Under the pieces are notes generated by a model. The model saw only the letters and a program-made list of their open reading frames with translations. It searched no databases and was not told where the DNA came from. A DNA stretch of 64,000 bases from Bacteroidales bacterium (lineage in GTDB: Bacteria > Bacteroidota > Bacteroidia > Bacteroidales > F082). Location: assembly GCA_024400305.1 (NCBI GenBank), contig JAKSMX010000003.1:1-64000 (forward strand), in the 5' to 3' direction. Every line of letters starts with the position of its first letter. Position 1 is the first letter of the stretch. Positions 7,960-18,423 of this stretch are shown piece after piece. The translations under genes and the position numbers were made by a program.

Positions 7960-7968
7960 GCAAATATA
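7960..7968 (-). promoter_or_regulatory. -7 promoter element for the DUF3127 gene
   Basis: The minus strand reads TATATTTGC, about 52 bases before the ATG. Confidence 0.55.
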
Positions 7969-8113
7969 AGTTAAAAATTTTAAATATGAGAATTTTTTAC
8001 ATAAATTAACATTCATTTTTATTTGTCTGAAAATATAATCGACATTGTAAAAATCCATTTACAAACAGTGACACAATTTAAAAATAATATACATTATGTT
8101 AAATATCACATTC

Positions 8114-8148
8114 AAAAAGAATGCGGAACGCACTTCTGCATTCCGCAT
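8114..8148 (-). terminator. Intrinsic terminator after the TPR gene
   Basis: ATGCGGAA (8121-8128) pairs with TTCCGCAT (8141-8148) and an inner GCA/TGC; on the minus strand the stem is followed by five T residues (8114-8118). Confidence 0.75.
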
Positions 8149-8160
8149 CTTGTTTATAAT

Positions 8161-9381
8161 TTAGTTGAGTTCTGCTGCCTTGTCGTTCATCTTCAGACGG
8201 ACATACAAAGTCTTGAGAGCCTGTTTGATTGCCGGATCGTCTTTAAGCAGTTCGTATGCTTTTTCAACGTATGGAAGCGCTCTTTCATCAAAAGCCTTGC
8301 CTTCCGCCATCATTGCGTTGTACTCATCGACTTTGTCGAACGGAAGGTCGTTCGCCGCAGTGTATTTTTCAGCTGCCCTGTCAATCAGGATGCTGCCGGC
8401 GTTGATGTATGCATCAACATAATTCGGGTCAATCTCAATTACTTTGTTGTAGCTTTCAAGTGTTTTCTCTACATCGAAAAGTTCAGATTCAGTGTTGGCA
8501 TAGATTGTGCCAAGGATGAAATAATAAACCGGCTGTGTCGGATTTTTCTGTGCCATTTCAACAATCTGGTCGATGATTTCGCCTTCTCTGTGAACAGTGA
8601 TGTATGAGTTGATCATCTCGTTCATGAGGTTCGTATCGTCCGGATACTTTGTTCTGCCGGCCTGAATTGTTTCAATCATTTTGTCGTTTTCGCCCATGCT
8701 GCGATAGCAGATTGCCAGACTCTGATAAACGGTTGGATCTTCGTAACCATTGGAAATCAATGTGTTGAGCATATTGACACTTTCATCATATTTTTCGACT
8801 TTCATTGCGCAGAAAGCAGCATTAAGAAGTGCCGAGTTGTCATTGCCGCCAACAACAGCTGCTGCATCGTATGCCTTTTTGAAGTTGACGTATGCCTCTT
8901 CAAATTTTTGCTCATTATAGAAATTTGCGCCCATATCGTAGTAATTACCGCCGATTGAAGCGATATACTGCTGAAATTCACCGGCATTCTGGCTGTAGTA
9001 TTTCGGATCGAGATTCATGATTTTCCCGAATGCGTTCAATGATTTCTCAAATGCGTTTTCGTCAAGATCTCTGAATTCCGGATACAAACCGATTTTGTAG
9101 TAAATAACTGCCAGATAATGCCATGTCTTTGCCTGATTGACAGTTGCTTCATGTTGAGAAGCCGCGTCGATGGCGTCTTTTGCCTTCTTAATCATAAGTT
9201 TGGCGTTATCCATCTGTTTCGTTGCTTTTTCAAGCTTGTTCTGCGTCTTGAAAGCATCAGCCTGGTCAATGTATTGCTGGGCGGCTTTCTGATTGTTGTA
9301 AGCGTTCTGAACCTGTACGCTCTGTGCGAATGCGAATGTTCCCATCAATGCAATCGCCAATGTTAAAACTAATTTCTTCAT
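8161..9381 (-). CDS. Exported tetratricopeptide repeat protein
   Basis: 406 residues. A signal peptide covers about residues 1-19 (LVLTLAIALMGTFAFA, cleavage before QSV). The rest is almost all helical TPR repeats, clear in YYDMGANFYNEQKFEEAYVNFKKAY near residue 150 and YYFILGTIYANTESELFDVEKTLESYNKVIEIDPNYVDAY near residue 285. Such proteins act as protein-protein scaffolds in the periplasm or at the outer membrane; the partner is unknown. The start is 23 bases after the gyrA stop, so it is probably read from the gyrA promoter, an arrangement commonly seen in Bacteroidota. A terminator follows at 8114-8148. Confidence 0.88.
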   Translation of the reverse strand: MKKLVLTLAIALMGTFAFAQSVQVQNAYNNQKAAQQYIDQADAFKTQNKLEKATKQMDNAKLMIKKAKDAIDAASQHEATVNQAKTWHYLAVIYYKIGLYPEFRDLDENAFEKSLNAFGKIMNLDPKYYSQNAGEFQQYIASIGGNYYDMGANFYNEQKFEEAYVNFKKAYDAAAVVGGNDNSALLNAAFCAMKVEKYDESVNMLNTLISNGYEDPTVYQSLAICYRSMGENDKMIETIQAGRTKYPDDTNLMNEMINSYITVHREGEIIDQIVEMAQKNPTQPVYYFILGTIYANTESELFDVEKTLESYNKVIEIDPNYVDAYINAGSILIDRAAEKYTAANDLPFDKVDEYNAMMAEGKAFDERALPYVEKAYELLKDDPAIKQALKTLYVRLKMNDKAAELN

Positions 9382-9404
9382 TTTTCAATTTTTTTGTTAT
9401 ACAA

Positions 9405-11957
9405 TTATTCTTCTTTATTGTTCAATTGGCTATCAGGATTTTCGTTGTTTTCCTCTTCAACGTCGTTTTTTTCATTTTCGTATGCGTCATCCTCGTCATC
9501 TTCAAAGTGTTCGGCCTTGACCTTTGTGACAGCGGCTATTTCGTCATTGTCGCGCAGATTGATCAAGCGGACACCTTGTGTGGCGCGTCCCATGACTCTC
9601 AATGTGTCAACGGCGATTCTGATGAGAATACCTGACTTGTTGATAATCATAAGGTCATCACCGTCCACAACGTCTTTTATTGCGACGAGCTGACCTGTCT
9701 TGTCGGTGATGTTCATTGTCTTTACACCCTTTCCGCCGCGGTTTGTGATCCTGTATTCTTCAAGTTCCGAACGTTTTCCGTAACCTTTTTCAGAAACAAC
9801 AAGGACGTTGGTCTGCGGGTCGTCGATGCAAATCATGCCTACGACTTCGTCATTGTCGCCGTCGTCGATGCTGATTGCGCGCACGCCGGAGGCTGTTCTT
9901 CCCATCGGTCTCACCGTCGATTCAGGGAATCTGATCGCCCTGCCCGACCTCAACGCTATGAGTATTTCGCTGTTGCCGCTGGTCATCTTCGCCTCAAGAA
10001 GTTCATCGCCTTCACGGATTCCGAGTGCGATGATACCTGTTGAACGCGGCCTCGAATACGCCTCAAGTGTCGTCTTTTTGATGATGCCTTTCTTCGTGAT
10101 AAGTGTAAGGAAATGATTTTCAACAAATTCCTGACTGATGTCTGCCAAGTTGATGTAAGCTTTGACATTGTCATCCTTGTCGAGATTGATGAGGTTCTGG
10201 ATTGCGCGTCCCTTGCTTGCCTTGGTGCCTTCAGGAATCTCAAACACCCTGAGCCAATAGCACTTGCCTTTTTCGGTGAAGAACAGCATGTAGTTATGGT
10301 TCGTTGCGACGAAAATCTGTTCTATGAAGTCTTCATCACGAGCGTCGGAGCCCTTGGATCCCTTGCCTCCCCTACTCTGGCGACGATATTCGCTCAGGTT
10401 GGTTCTCTTAATATAATTAAGGTGTGAAATTGTCACTACAACCGCATCGTCGGCGATGATGTCTTCAATCTTGAAGTCATCGGCGGTGCGCTCGATTGTG
10501 GTTTTTCTTTCGTCGCCGTATTTGTCTTTGATGACGAGAAGTTCGTTCTTGATGATGTCGAACTGCATGCTTGTGTTCGCAAGAATTTCCTTGAGATGAT
10601 GGATCAATTGATGCAGTTGCTCCAGCTCGTCCATGATCTTCTTGATTTCGAGTCCGGCGAGCTGTCCGAGACGGTAAGCAACGATTGCGGAGGCCTGCGG
10701 GTCATCGAAACCGAACTTGTCCATGATGGCTTGCTTCGCTTCCGGCGATCCGCCTTTGCAAGCGCGGATTGTAGCGATGATCTCATCAACGATGTCGATT
10801 GCACGTGCCAATCCTTCGAGGATATGGGCGCGTTTCTCCGCTTCACGCAAGTCATGTTGGGTGCGGCGGACGACAACCTCATGTCTGTGTTCAACATAAT
10901 ATTGAATCAACTGTTTGAGGTTCAATGTGTAAGGACGACCTTTGACCAAACACACGTTATTCACGCTGAACGAGCTTTGAAGTCCTGTGTATTGGAAAAG
11001 TTTGTTCAGCACGACGCTTGACACGGCGTCACGTTTCAAGTCATAGACGATGCGGAGGCCGTTACGGTCTGATTCGTCGCGGATGTCGGCGATGCCTTCA
11101 ATCTTCTTTTCGGATATGAGGTCGGCGGTGCGTTTGATCATCTCGGCCTTGTTTGTCTGATAAGGCACTGACGTTGCGATGATTCTCTCGTGTCCGCCAT
11201 GTTCCTCAATTGTTGTGTTGGCGCGCAGTACGATACGTCCGCGCCCTGTCTCAAAGGCCTCGCGAACGCCTTCGTATCCGTAGATAATCCCGCCTGTAGG
11301 GAAATCAGGCGCTTTGATATATTCCATCAACTCACTGACAGTGATGTCGTTGTTGTCGATATAAGCGATGATTCCGTCAACGACCTCGCGAAGGTTGTGA
11401 GGCGGCATGTTGGTGGCCATACCGACGGCGATGCCGCTTGCTCCGTTGACCAAAAGATTCGGGATGAGTGCCGGCAACACTGTCGGTTCCTGTTCGGAGT
11501 CATCGTAGTTGTTCATAAAATCGACGGTGTCCTTGTCGAGGTCGGCAAGCATTTCCTCCGCGAGTTTGCGGAGTCTTGTCTCGGTGTAACGCATGGCCGC
11601 AGGCGGGTCGGCATCGATGGAACCGAAGTTTCCCTGACCGTCAATCAGGGGATAACGCATGCTCCAATCTTGCGCCAGACGAACCATCGCATCATAAACT
11701 GAAGAGTCACCATGCGGGTGATACTTACCTAAAACTTCGCCGACAACCTTTGCGGATTTCTTGTACGGACGGTTAGACAATACGCCCATGTCCATCATTC
11801 CGTAAAGAATACGGCGGTGTACAGGTTTCAAACCGTCTCTGACATCAGGTAACGCACGCGCCACGATAACCGACATAGAATAATCTATGTAGCTCGTTTT
11901 CATGTGGTCTTCAATGCCTATCGGGACGATTCTTTCGCCTTCAAACTGTTCTTCCAT
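9405..11957 (-). CDS. gyrA: DNA gyrase subunit A
   Basis: 850 residues, normal for the family. The breakage-reunion domain has the catalytic tyrosine Tyr124 in AMRYTETRL, and the quinolone-determining region reads HGDSSVYDA with Ser85 and Asp89 in the positions equivalent to E. coli Ser83 and Asp87, the susceptible form. The C-terminal beta-pinwheel carries the GyrA-box ([11 protein letters not shown]) near residue 540, which separates it from topoisomerase IV ParC. The last 40 residues are an acidic Asp/Glu/Asn tail. Together with GyrB it introduces negative supercoils using ATP. It is divergent from clpC and followed closely by a TPR gene. Confidence 0.97.
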   Translation of the reverse strand: MEEQFEGERIVPIGIEDHMKTSYIDYSMSVIVARALPDVRDGLKPVHRRILYGMMDMGVLSNRPYKKSAKVVGEVLGKYHPHGDSSVYDAMVRLAQDWSMRYPLIDGQGNFGSIDADPPAAMRYTETRLRKLAEEMLADLDKDTVDFMNNYDDSEQEPTVLPALIPNLLVNGASGIAVGMATNMPPHNLREVVDGIIAYIDNNDITVSELMEYIKAPDFPTGGIIYGYEGVREAFETGRGRIVLRANTTIEEHGGHERIIATSVPYQTNKAEMIKRTADLISEKKIEGIADIRDESDRNGLRIVYDLKRDAVSSVVLNKLFQYTGLQSSFSVNNVCLVKGRPYTLNLKQLIQYYVEHRHEVVVRRTQHDLREAEKRAHILEGLARAIDIVDEIIATIRACKGGSPEAKQAIMDKFGFDDPQASAIVAYRLGQLAGLEIKKIMDELEQLHQLIHHLKEILANTSMQFDIIKNELLVIKDKYGDERKTTIERTADDFKIEDIIADDAVVVTISHLNYIKRTNLSEYRRQSRGGKGSKGSDARDEDFIEQIFVATNHNYMLFFTEKGKCYWLRVFEIPEGTKASKGRAIQNLINLDKDDNVKAYINLADISQEFVENHFLTLITKKGIIKKTTLEAYSRPRSTGIIALGIREGDELLEAKMTSGNSEILIALRSGRAIRFPESTVRPMGRTASGVRAISIDDGDNDEVVGMICIDDPQTNVLVVSEKGYGKRSELEEYRITNRGGKGVKTMNITDKTGQLVAIKDVVDGDDLMIINKSGILIRIAVDTLRVMGRATQGVRLINLRDNDEIAAVTKVKAEHFEDDEDDAYENEKNDVEEENNENPDSQLNNKEE

Positions 11958-11995
11958 TTATCTTTTTCCTTTAGTTGTTAAATTTAAAATAAAGT

Positions 11996-12004
11996 ACAAA
12001 AATA
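11996..12004 (-). promoter_or_regulatory. -7 promoter element for gyrA
   Basis: The minus strand reads TATTTTTGT, about 39 bases before the gyrA ATG. Confidence 0.5.
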
Positions 12005-12093
12005 CATATTTTTTCGATAGGCGCTGAATAAAAATTGAATTTTTTATTTGAACTAAATTATTCGTTTTTTACCTCCAAACCAAAATTTGTTTG

Positions 12094-12102
12094 TATCTTT
12101 GC
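12094..12102 (+). promoter_or_regulatory. -7 promoter element for clpC-cca-miaA
   Basis: TATCTTTGC lies 20 bases before the clpC ATG, with a TTTG at about 12086-12089. I see no inverted repeat of the CIRCE or CtsR kind nearby. Confidence 0.6.
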
Positions 12103-12121
12103 CGCTTGAAAAATTTTATAT

Positions 12122-14674
12122 ATGGATCAGAAATTTTCACCAAGAGTGCGCGAAATAATGTTTCATAGTCATGAGGAGGCTGTGAAGATGGGCAATCCAT
12201 ACATCGGTTTGGAACACATTTTCCTTGGCATTATTGATGATGAAGACAGTAATGCGGTTCGGATTCTGAGAAACATGAATCTCGATGTTGAAATATTCAG
12301 GAAGAAATTGGAGGCATCGATAAAGTCAACGCCTGTTGTATCGGCCAACAATGACAACATGCCTTTGACCAAACAAGCGGAAAGAGCTTTGAAATTCACA
12401 TATTTGGTTGCAAAAGAATTTAACAGCGACCAAGTGACTTCAGAACATCTCATGCTTGCCATCCTCCATGATGACAATAATATTATTTCTCAACGTCTTG
12501 AATATGAAGGTATTTCGTTTGACAAGTATAAAAATGAGGTCAAAAAAATGATGCCAGACATACCGAAAAAAAAGGAAAATCCGATTGAGACACCTCAGAA
12601 TATTTTCATGGACGAGGACGATGACGACGATGACATCAAAGTGACGGAGACACCGCAGCGCAAGGGTAATTCGAAATCTAACACACCAGCTCTCGACAGT
12701 TTCAGCCGCGATTTGACACGTGCCGCCGAGGAAGGACGCCTCGACCCTGTTGTCGGACGTGACAAGGAACTTGAACGCATCGCGCAGATTCTGTGCAGAC
12801 GCAAGAAAAACAACCCGATTCTGATTGGCGAGCCTGGCGTGGGAAAGTCAGCGATAGCCGAAGGTCTCGCAATAAGAATCACTGAACACAAAGTGCCGCG
12901 CACGCTGTTTAACAAACGTCTCGTGATGCTTGACCTCGCTTCTGTCGTTGCCGGAACAAAATACAGGGGGCAGTTTGAGGAACGTATCAAGTCGATACTC
13001 AATGAGTTGGAGAAAAATCCTGACATAATTCTGTTTATCGATGAGATTCACACAATCGTCGGGGCTGGCAACGCCAACGGTTCTCTTGACGCTTCAAACA
13101 TGTTCAAACCGGCATTGGCACGCGGCGAACTGCAGTGCATAGGCTCAACGACATTGGACGAGTATCGTCAGTATATCGAAAAAGACGGTGCCCTTGAACG
13201 TCGTTTCCAGAAGATTTTGGTGGAGCCGACAACACCCGAAGAGACGATACAGATTCTTCATAACATAAAAAGCAAATACGAAGAGCATCATCTCGTTAAA
13301 TACGATGATGATGCAATCGAAGCTTGCGTGAAACTCACAAACCGTTATATGTCAGAGCGTTGTCTTCCTGACAAAGCCATCGATGCCTTGGACGAAGCCG
13401 GAGCCAGAGTGCATATCAGCAACATCAAAGTTCCAGTCGAAATCAACGATTTTGAAAATCAGATAGAAGACGTACGTCAGAACAAGAAAATTGCCATCAA
13501 AGAGCAGAAGTTTGAAGAGGCCGGAATGCTGCGCGATCAGGAGAAGAAACTTATGTACGCTCTTGAACATGCCAAGACGAAGTGGGAGAACGAGTTGAAG
13601 ACACACAAGGAAGTCGTTACAGAACAGAACGTTGCTGAAGTCGTCGCCATGATGACGGGCGTGCCGGTGCAACGCATCGCCCGCAACGAAGGCGACCGCC
13701 TCATGAATATGGAGAACGAGCTGAAAGGAACGGTCATCGGGCAGGACGAAGCAATCAAGAAAGTGGCTCGCGCGATACGCCGCAACCGAGCCGGACTTAA
13801 AGACCCGAACCGCCCAATCGGGACGTTTATGTTCCTCGGCCCAACAGGTGTCGGAAAAACATATCTTGCCAAGGTTCTGGCAAAGTATCTTTTTGATTCT
13901 GAAGACGCTTTGATAAGAATCGACATGAGTGAATACATGGAGAAATTCGCCGTCTCGCGTCTCGTCGGCGCGCCTCCAGGATACGTCGGATATGAAGAAG
14001 GCGGACAGCTGACCGAGAAAGTGCGTCGCAAACCCTACTCCATCGTGCTTCTTGACGAAATCGAGAAAGCGCATCCTGACGTTTTCCATTTGATGCTTCA
14101 GGTTCTTGACGACGGTCAACTCACTGATTCTCTTGGTCGTAAAGTCGATTTCAAGAACACAATCATCATCATGACATCAAACATCGGATCGCGTCAACTT
14201 AAGGATTTCGGACAAGGTGTCGGTTTCGGCACGCAGGCCGTCAAAGATGCGAAAAGCGTTCACGACCACAGCATCATTGAAAACGCTCTGCGCCGCCAGT
14301 TTGCGCCGGAGTTTCTGAACCGCATCGATGACCTCGTAATCTTCGATTCTTTGAGCAAAGAAAGTATCAATAAGATTATCGACATCGAACTCAAAAATGT
14401 GTATGAGCGTGTCAAAGATATGGGTAACACATTGGTTCTCACTGACAAAGCACGCGATTACATAGCAGAGAAGGGCTGGGACGAACAATATGGAGCCAGA
14501 CCGCTCAAACGTGCGATCCAACAGAATGTCGAAGACGTTTTGGCGGAAGAAATCATCAAGACAAAATTAGAGAAAGGTGACAGAATCATCATCGACTACG
14601 ACAAGGAAAAAGACGATATGACGGTTGTTGTCGAACACGAAACATTGCCCGAACCCGAAAAAGAACAGGAATGA
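12122..14674 (+). CDS. clpC: ATP-dependent Clp protease ATP-binding subunit ClpC
   Basis: 850 residues. Two Clp N-repeats occupy residues 1-145, an acidic linker (EDDDDDD) lies near 165, and the first AAA+ module has Walker A GEPGVGKS near 237 with Walker B FIDEIHT near 303. A UVR-type motif ([18 protein letters not shown]) near 460 replaces the long coiled-coil of ClpB, which marks it as ClpC. The second AAA+ module has Walker A GPTGVGKT near 574 and Walker [10 protein letters not shown] near 643. It unfolds substrates and feeds them to ClpP. The stop overlaps the cca start by four bases (ATGA). Confidence 0.94.
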   Translation: MDQKFSPRVREIMFHSHEEAVKMGNPYIGLEHIFLGIIDDEDSNAVRILRNMNLDVEIFRKKLEASIKSTPVVSANNDNMPLTKQAERALKFTYLVAKEFNSDQVTSEHLMLAILHDDNNIISQRLEYEGISFDKYKNEVKKMMPDIPKKKENPIETPQNIFMDEDDDDDDIKVTETPQRKGNSKSNTPALDSFSRDLTRAAEEGRLDPVVGRDKELERIAQILCRRKKNNPILIGEPGVGKSAIAEGLAIRITEHKVPRTLFNKRLVMLDLASVVAGTKYRGQFEERIKSILNELEKNPDIILFIDEIHTIVGAGNANGSLDASNMFKPALARGELQCIGSTTLDEYRQYIEKDGALERRFQKILVEPTTPEETIQILHNIKSKYEEHHLVKYDDDAIEACVKLTNRYMSERCLPDKAIDALDEAGARVHISNIKVPVEINDFENQIEDVRQNKKIAIKEQKFEEAGMLRDQEKKLMYALEHAKTKWENELKTHKEVVTEQNVAEVVAMMTGVPVQRIARNEGDRLMNMENELKGTVIGQDEAIKKVARAIRRNRAGLKDPNRPIGTFMFLGPTGVGKTYLAKVLAKYLFDSEDALIRIDMSEYMEKFAVSRLVGAPPGYVGYEEGGQLTEKVRRKPYSIVLLDEIEKAHPDVFHLMLQVLDDGQLTDSLGRKVDFKNTIIIMTSNIGSRQLKDFGQGVGFGTQAVKDAKSVHDHSIIENALRRQFAPEFLNRIDDLVIFDSLSKESINKIIDIELKNVYERVKDMGNTLVLTDKARDYIAEKGWDEQYGARPLKRAIQQNVEDVLAEEIIKTKLEKGDRIIIDYDKEKDDMTVVVEHETLPEPEKEQE

Positions 14675-16140
14675 ATTTATCAGACAAGATAAACAACAGG
14701 TTTTTCAGATTGATAGCGGAATGCAGCCGTGACATGGGATACAGGACGTATGTCATCGGCGGTTACGTCCGCGATATACTTTTGCAACGCGAATCGCATG
14801 ACATTGATATAGTTACAGTCGGAAGCGGCATCGCGTTGGCGAAAAATGTAGCCGGAAAGATTCACGGAAAGAAAGACGTGAAGTTCTATGGACATTTCGG
14901 GACTGCGATGATAAACGTCGGCGGTCACGAAATTGAGTTCGTAGGCGCACGGAAAGAATCGTACAGCCCCGACAGCCGCAAGCCTGTTTGCGAAAATGGC
15001 ACTCTTGAAGATGACCAGAACCGTCGTGACTTCACCATCAACGCATTGGCGATCAGCTTGAATGAGGATGATTTCGGTGAACTCGTCGATCCTTTCAACG
15101 GAGTCGAAGACCTCGAAAACAAAATCATCAGAACGCCACTCGACCCGGATATAACCTACTCCGACGACCCGTTGAGGATGATGCGTGCGATACGTTTTGC
15201 GACACAGCTTCATTTCAGAATCGAAGACGAGTCATTTGAGTCAATCAGACGTAACGTTCAGAGAATCAAGATTATATCAATGGAACGCGTCACCGAGGAA
15301 ATCAACAAGATGCTCATGTCGAGTGTTCCGAGCATCGGATTCAGACTCCTTGACAAATCAGGGCTTCTTCCTGTGATTTTCCCGCAGATGGCAGCACTGA
15401 AAGGTGTGGAACTTCAGGAAGGCAAAGGCCATAAGGACAATTTCTATCATACTTTGGAAGTGCTTGACAACGTGGCTAATAGCGGCGGTGACCTCTGGTT
15501 GAGATGGGCTGCCGTGCTTCACGACATCGCCAAACCGCAGACAAAACGTTTCGAGAAGGAAATCGGCTGGACTTTCCACGGTCACGAAGTGAAAGGCTCA
15601 AAGATGGTTCCGAAGATTTTCGCCAATTTCCGCCTGCCGTTGAACGAAAAGATGAAGTTTGTGCAGAATCTCGTTTATCTCCACCTCCGCCCCATCGTCC
15701 TCGCACAAGACATCGTAACTGACTCAGCAGTAAGACGTTTGCTGTTCGACGCGGGCGATGACATTGATGCTTTGATGATTCTTTGCGATGCTGATATTAC
15801 ATCGAAGAACGAAGAGAAAAAAGCACGTTTTCATCATAACTTCCAGATTGTCAGGCAGAAGTTGAAAGAGATTGAAGCTAAAGACCATTTGCGCAACTGG
15901 CAGCCGCCCGTCAATGGTGAGGCAATCATGGAAACATTCGGGATTCCTGAAGGCCGCGAGGTCGGTGTGATAAAGACAGCGATCCGCGAGGCAGTTCTTG
16001 ACGGAATAATCGGTAATAATTTCGCCGAGGCATACGACTTTATGAAGAAAAAAGGTGCTGAAATTGGACTTCATGTTGTGAAAGAGATTTCAGAAACAGA
16101 AGTGGAAGTAAAAAACAACGGTCCTGTCCCTGTTAAATGA
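14671..16140 (+). CDS. cca: CCA tRNA nucleotidyltransferase / poly(A) polymerase family with HD domain
   Basis: 489 residues. The nucleotidyltransferase signature GGYVRDILLQRESHDIDIVTVG lies near residue 29, followed by the RRDFTINAL motif near 113 and the DPLRMMRAIRFATQL motif near 168. An HD phosphohydrolase domain follows, with WAAVLHDIAKP near 284. It adds or repairs the 3' CCA of tRNAs; the HD part may act as phosphatase or phosphodiesterase. In Bacteroidota the same family also covers poly(A) polymerases, so the assignment to CCA addition is by family and by its partner miaA. It overlaps clpC and miaA by four bases each, so the three are one operon. Confidence 0.92.
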   Translation: MNLSDKINNRFFRLIAECSRDMGYRTYVIGGYVRDILLQRESHDIDIVTVGSGIALAKNVAGKIHGKKDVKFYGHFGTAMINVGGHEIEFVGARKESYSPDSRKPVCENGTLEDDQNRRDFTINALAISLNEDDFGELVDPFNGVEDLENKIIRTPLDPDITYSDDPLRMMRAIRFATQLHFRIEDESFESIRRNVQRIKIISMERVTEEINKMLMSSVPSIGFRLLDKSGLLPVIFPQMAALKGVELQEGKGHKDNFYHTLEVLDNVANSGGDLWLRWAAVLHDIAKPQTKRFEKEIGWTFHGHEVKGSKMVPKIFANFRLPLNEKMKFVQNLVYLHLRPIVLAQDIVTDSAVRRLLFDAGDDIDALMILCDADITSKNEEKKARFHHNFQIVRQKLKEIEAKDHLRNWQPPVNGEAIMETFGIPEGREVGVIKTAIREAVLDGIIGNNFAEAYDFMKKKGAEIGLHVVKEISETEVEVKNNGPVPVK

Positions 16141-17042
16141 ATAAAAAACATCTAATAGTCATCGCCGGACCGACAGCATCAGGCAAGACCGCCACCGCAA
16201 TCAAGGTCGCGAAAGCCTTTGATACCGTCATCATTTCAGCTGACAGCCGCCAGTTTTACAAAGAACTTTCGATAGGAACGGCGGCGCCGACTGAAGAAGA
16301 ATTAAGCGAAGTAAAACACTATTTCGTTTATAATCTTAGTATTGAACAATCGTATGATGTCGCTGATTATGAACAAGATGTATTATATTTGTTAAATGAA
16401 TTATTTAAACAGCATGATGTCGTTGTGATGACCGGCGGCTCCGGGCTTTTCATTGATGTTGTTTGCAACGGACTTGACCTGATTCCTGATATTTCAGTTG
16501 AAACAAGGGACAAAGTCAATGAGATTTATGCGAAAGGCGGACTTGCAGCTTTGCAAACTGAAGTTGAAAAAGCGGACCCTGAATATTTCAAAATCGTTGA
16601 CCGTCAGAATCCGCGCAGGTTGCAACGTGCCATTGAAGTCTTTCTGCAGACAGGCAGACCTTATTCGTCTTTCAGGCAAAACAAACGTGTTGAACGTGAT
16701 TTTGGAATTGTAAAAGTCGCATTGCTTTGGGAACGGGAAATCCTGATAGACAGAATCAACAAACGTGTTGACTGCATGATGAATCTCGGACTTCTCGACG
16801 AGGTGAAGTCAGTTTATGACAAAAGACACCTAAATAGTTTAAACACAGTCGGTTACAAGGAATTATTTGAGTATCTTGACGGCAAAACCACACTCGAGCA
16901 AGCGGTTGAGCAAATCAAGATAAATACTCGCCAATATGCGAAACGACAGATGACATGGTTGAGGAAAAACAATGATTACCAATGGTTTGGCATTGATGAG
17001 TACGATAAAATGTTGAAATATATAAAGGAACAATTAGCGTAA
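16137..17042 (+). CDS. miaA: tRNA dimethylallyltransferase
   Basis: 301 residues, normal for the family. The P-loop GPTASGKT lies near residue 11, followed by the tRNA/catalytic motif SADSRQFYKEL near residue 34 and the TGGSGLF motif near residue 101. MiaA transfers an isopentenyl group from dimethylallyl diphosphate to A37 of tRNAs that read codons starting with U. The ATG overlaps the cca stop. The stop is followed at once by a new promoter (17055-17063) for the queuosine-precursor transporter, so that gene is probably under separate control. Confidence 0.95.
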   Translation: MNKKHLIVIAGPTASGKTATAIKVAKAFDTVIISADSRQFYKELSIGTAAPTEEELSEVKHYFVYNLSIEQSYDVADYEQDVLYLLNELFKQHDVVVMTGGSGLFIDVVCNGLDLIPDISVETRDKVNEIYAKGGLAALQTEVEKADPEYFKIVDRQNPRRLQRAIEVFLQTGRPYSSFRQNKRVERDFGIVKVALLWEREILIDRINKRVDCMMNLGLLDEVKSVYDKRHLNSLNTVGYKELFEYLDGKTTLEQAVEQIKINTRQYAKRQMTWLRKNNDYQWFGIDEYDKMLKYIKEQLA

Positions 17043-17054
17043 AGAAAAATTGCG

Positions 17055-17063
17055 TATTTTTGC
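17055..17063 (+). promoter_or_regulatory. -7 promoter element for the queuosine-precursor transporter
   Basis: TATTTTTGC, implying a transcript start near 17069 and a leader of about 60 bases. It covers a TTG at 17060 that would otherwise give a 23-residue longer protein. Confidence 0.65.
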
Positions 17064-17078
17064 GACTCGAAACAAACA

Positions 17079-17127
17079 TTGACGTGAATGCGTCCGTGTG
17101 CTTGAACACCACGTTAAAAACAAGGAC
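17079..17127 (+). promoter_or_regulatory. Candidate pseudoknotted leader (preQ1-type topology) of the queuosine-precursor transporter
   Basis: The leader can form an eight-pair helix 17079-17086/17110-17117 (one G-U), an inner four-pair hairpin 17096-17099/17106-17109 and a four-pair pseudoknot in which GTCC (17092-17095) pairs with GGAC (17124-17127), the ribosome-binding region directly before the ATG. An A-rich strand (17116-17123) connects the helix to the pseudoknot. This is the H-type order of preQ1 riboswitches, with an extra hairpin in the loop. It is inferred from base pairing and gene context only. Confidence 0.4.
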
Positions 17128-17128
17128 A

Positions 17129-17818
17129 ATGAAAGCAAAAAACAAAAGCGTGAGTGTGCCGTTTTTTCTGATAGGTACACTTTTTTGCATCAGTCTCGTG
17201 ACTGCCAACTTATTGGAAACCAAAGTAATGCAGATTTGGAACATTACTTTTACGGGCGGTTTTCTCGTATTCCCGATCTCCTACATTCTTAACGACTGCA
17301 TTGCGGAAGTGTATGGTTTCAAGAAAGCCCGTCTGATTATCTGGACCGGCTTTCTAACGAATTTCATTTTCGTTTTATTTTGTAAAATTGCAGTCGCCAT
17401 TCCATCAGCTTCATTTTGGGAAGGCGAAGATTCTTTCAGATTTGTCTTTGATCTTGCGCCAAGGATTTTGGTTGCGAGTTTGTGTGCTTTTCTTATTGGC
17501 TCTTTCCTTAATGCATTAGTAATGAGCAAGATGAAAGTCGCAAACAATGGAAAATATTTTTCAATGCGTGCGGTTTTGTCATCGCTTGCCGGAGAATCAG
17601 TTGATTCGATTATTTTCTTTCCAATTGCATTCGCCGGACTTATGCCGTTACGTGAATTAGTGAAAATCATGATGATACAAGTAATTGCAAAAACGCTTTA
17701 CGAAGTGCTGATGCTGCCATTCACAAAGCGTTTCGTAAACTATCTGAAGAAAGTTGAAGATGCCGATATTTTTGACAATGATATTTCTTACAATATCTTT
17801 AAAATCAAAGATTTATAA
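17129..17818 (+). CDS. Queuosine precursor transporter (YhhQ/VUT family)
   Basis: 229 residues from the ATG at 17129, with six membrane helices. The segments GTLFCISLVTANLLETKV, GFLVFPISYILNDCIAEVYGF and RAVLSSLAGESVDSIIFF are characteristic of the COG1738/YhhQ family, which imports queuosine precursors (preQ0, preQ1 or related deazaguanines) through the inner membrane for tRNA modification. The longer frame starting at a TTG is rejected because the promoter element lies within it. The leader of this gene has a pseudoknot-capable fold that covers the ribosome-binding region. The end overlaps the convergent HAD gene by six bases. Confidence 0.88.
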   Translation: MKAKNKSVSVPFFLIGTLFCISLVTANLLETKVMQIWNITFTGGFLVFPISYILNDCIAEVYGFKKARLIIWTGFLTNFIFVLFCKIAVAIPSASFWEGEDSFRFVFDLAPRILVASLCAFLIGSFLNALVMSKMKVANNGKYFSMRAVLSSLAGESVDSIIFFPIAFAGLMPLRELVKIMMIQVIAKTLYEVLMLPFTKRFVNYLKKVEDADIFDNDISYNIFKIKDL

Positions 17819-18412
17819 TAGTTGTTTTAAGTCTTCCTTTAACTTTTTTACATTTTCAAATCTGATTGATTTCATGCCAACGTTTATCGCTCCATTGACA
17901 TTGGCTTGGTTGTCGTCAATAAAAAGGCATTCTTCTGGAATGAGATCGTATCTGTCAAGCAAGGCTTTGTAAAGCAATGGGTTAGGCTTAAGAACTTTTT
18001 CTTCGCCTGACATAACGATATGGTTTATCAATTCAAAGATATGGTATTTTTCACGTACAGGAGCAAACGTTTCCACCGACCAGTTTGTTAGCCCGTAAAT
18101 GACAGGAAAACCATTGTTTTTCAATGATTTAATCAGCTCATACATTCCTGGAATCTCCTCACCCATCATTTTCATCCATTCAGTTTGGTAAAGTCTGATA
18201 GCCTCTTCATAATCAGGGAATTGCGCGATTCTTTCAGCTACTGCCACGGAAAACGGCTTGCCGCAATCCATCTCGGCGTTCCACTCGCTGTTGCAGATGT
18301 TCTTGATGAACCAGTCTGACTTTTCTTTGTCTTTGAAATAATCATCATAAAGATAATGTGGATTCCAATCGACGAGAACGCCTCCGAAGTCGAAAATAAT
18401 GTTTTTTATCAT
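17813..18412 (-). CDS. HAD superfamily hydrolase, subfamily IA (haloacid dehalogenase-like phosphatase)
   Basis: 199 residues. Motif I is IIFDFGGVLVDWNPHYLY at the N-terminus, motif II is YGLTNWSVE near residue 105, the motif III lysine is in GEEKVLKPNP near 139 and motif IV is ECLFIDDNQANV near 160. The cap is a small helical C1 domain. Related proteins (YihX/HisB-like IA enzymes) dephosphorylate sugar phosphates or nucleotides; the substrate is not predictable. It sits 12 bases after the Fic gene stop on the same strand and may be co-transcribed with it. Confidence 0.88.
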   Translation of the reverse strand: MIKNIIFDFGGVLVDWNPHYLYDDYFKDKEKSDWFIKNICNSEWNAEMDCGKPFSVAVAERIAQFPDYEEAIRLYQTEWMKMMGEEIPGMYELIKSLKNNGFPVIYGLTNWSVETFAPVREKYHIFELINHIVMSGEEKVLKPNPLLYKALLDRYDLIPEECLFIDDNQANVNGAINVGMKSIRFENVKKLKEDLKQLL

Positions 18413-18423
18413 TCTTTAAGTAT

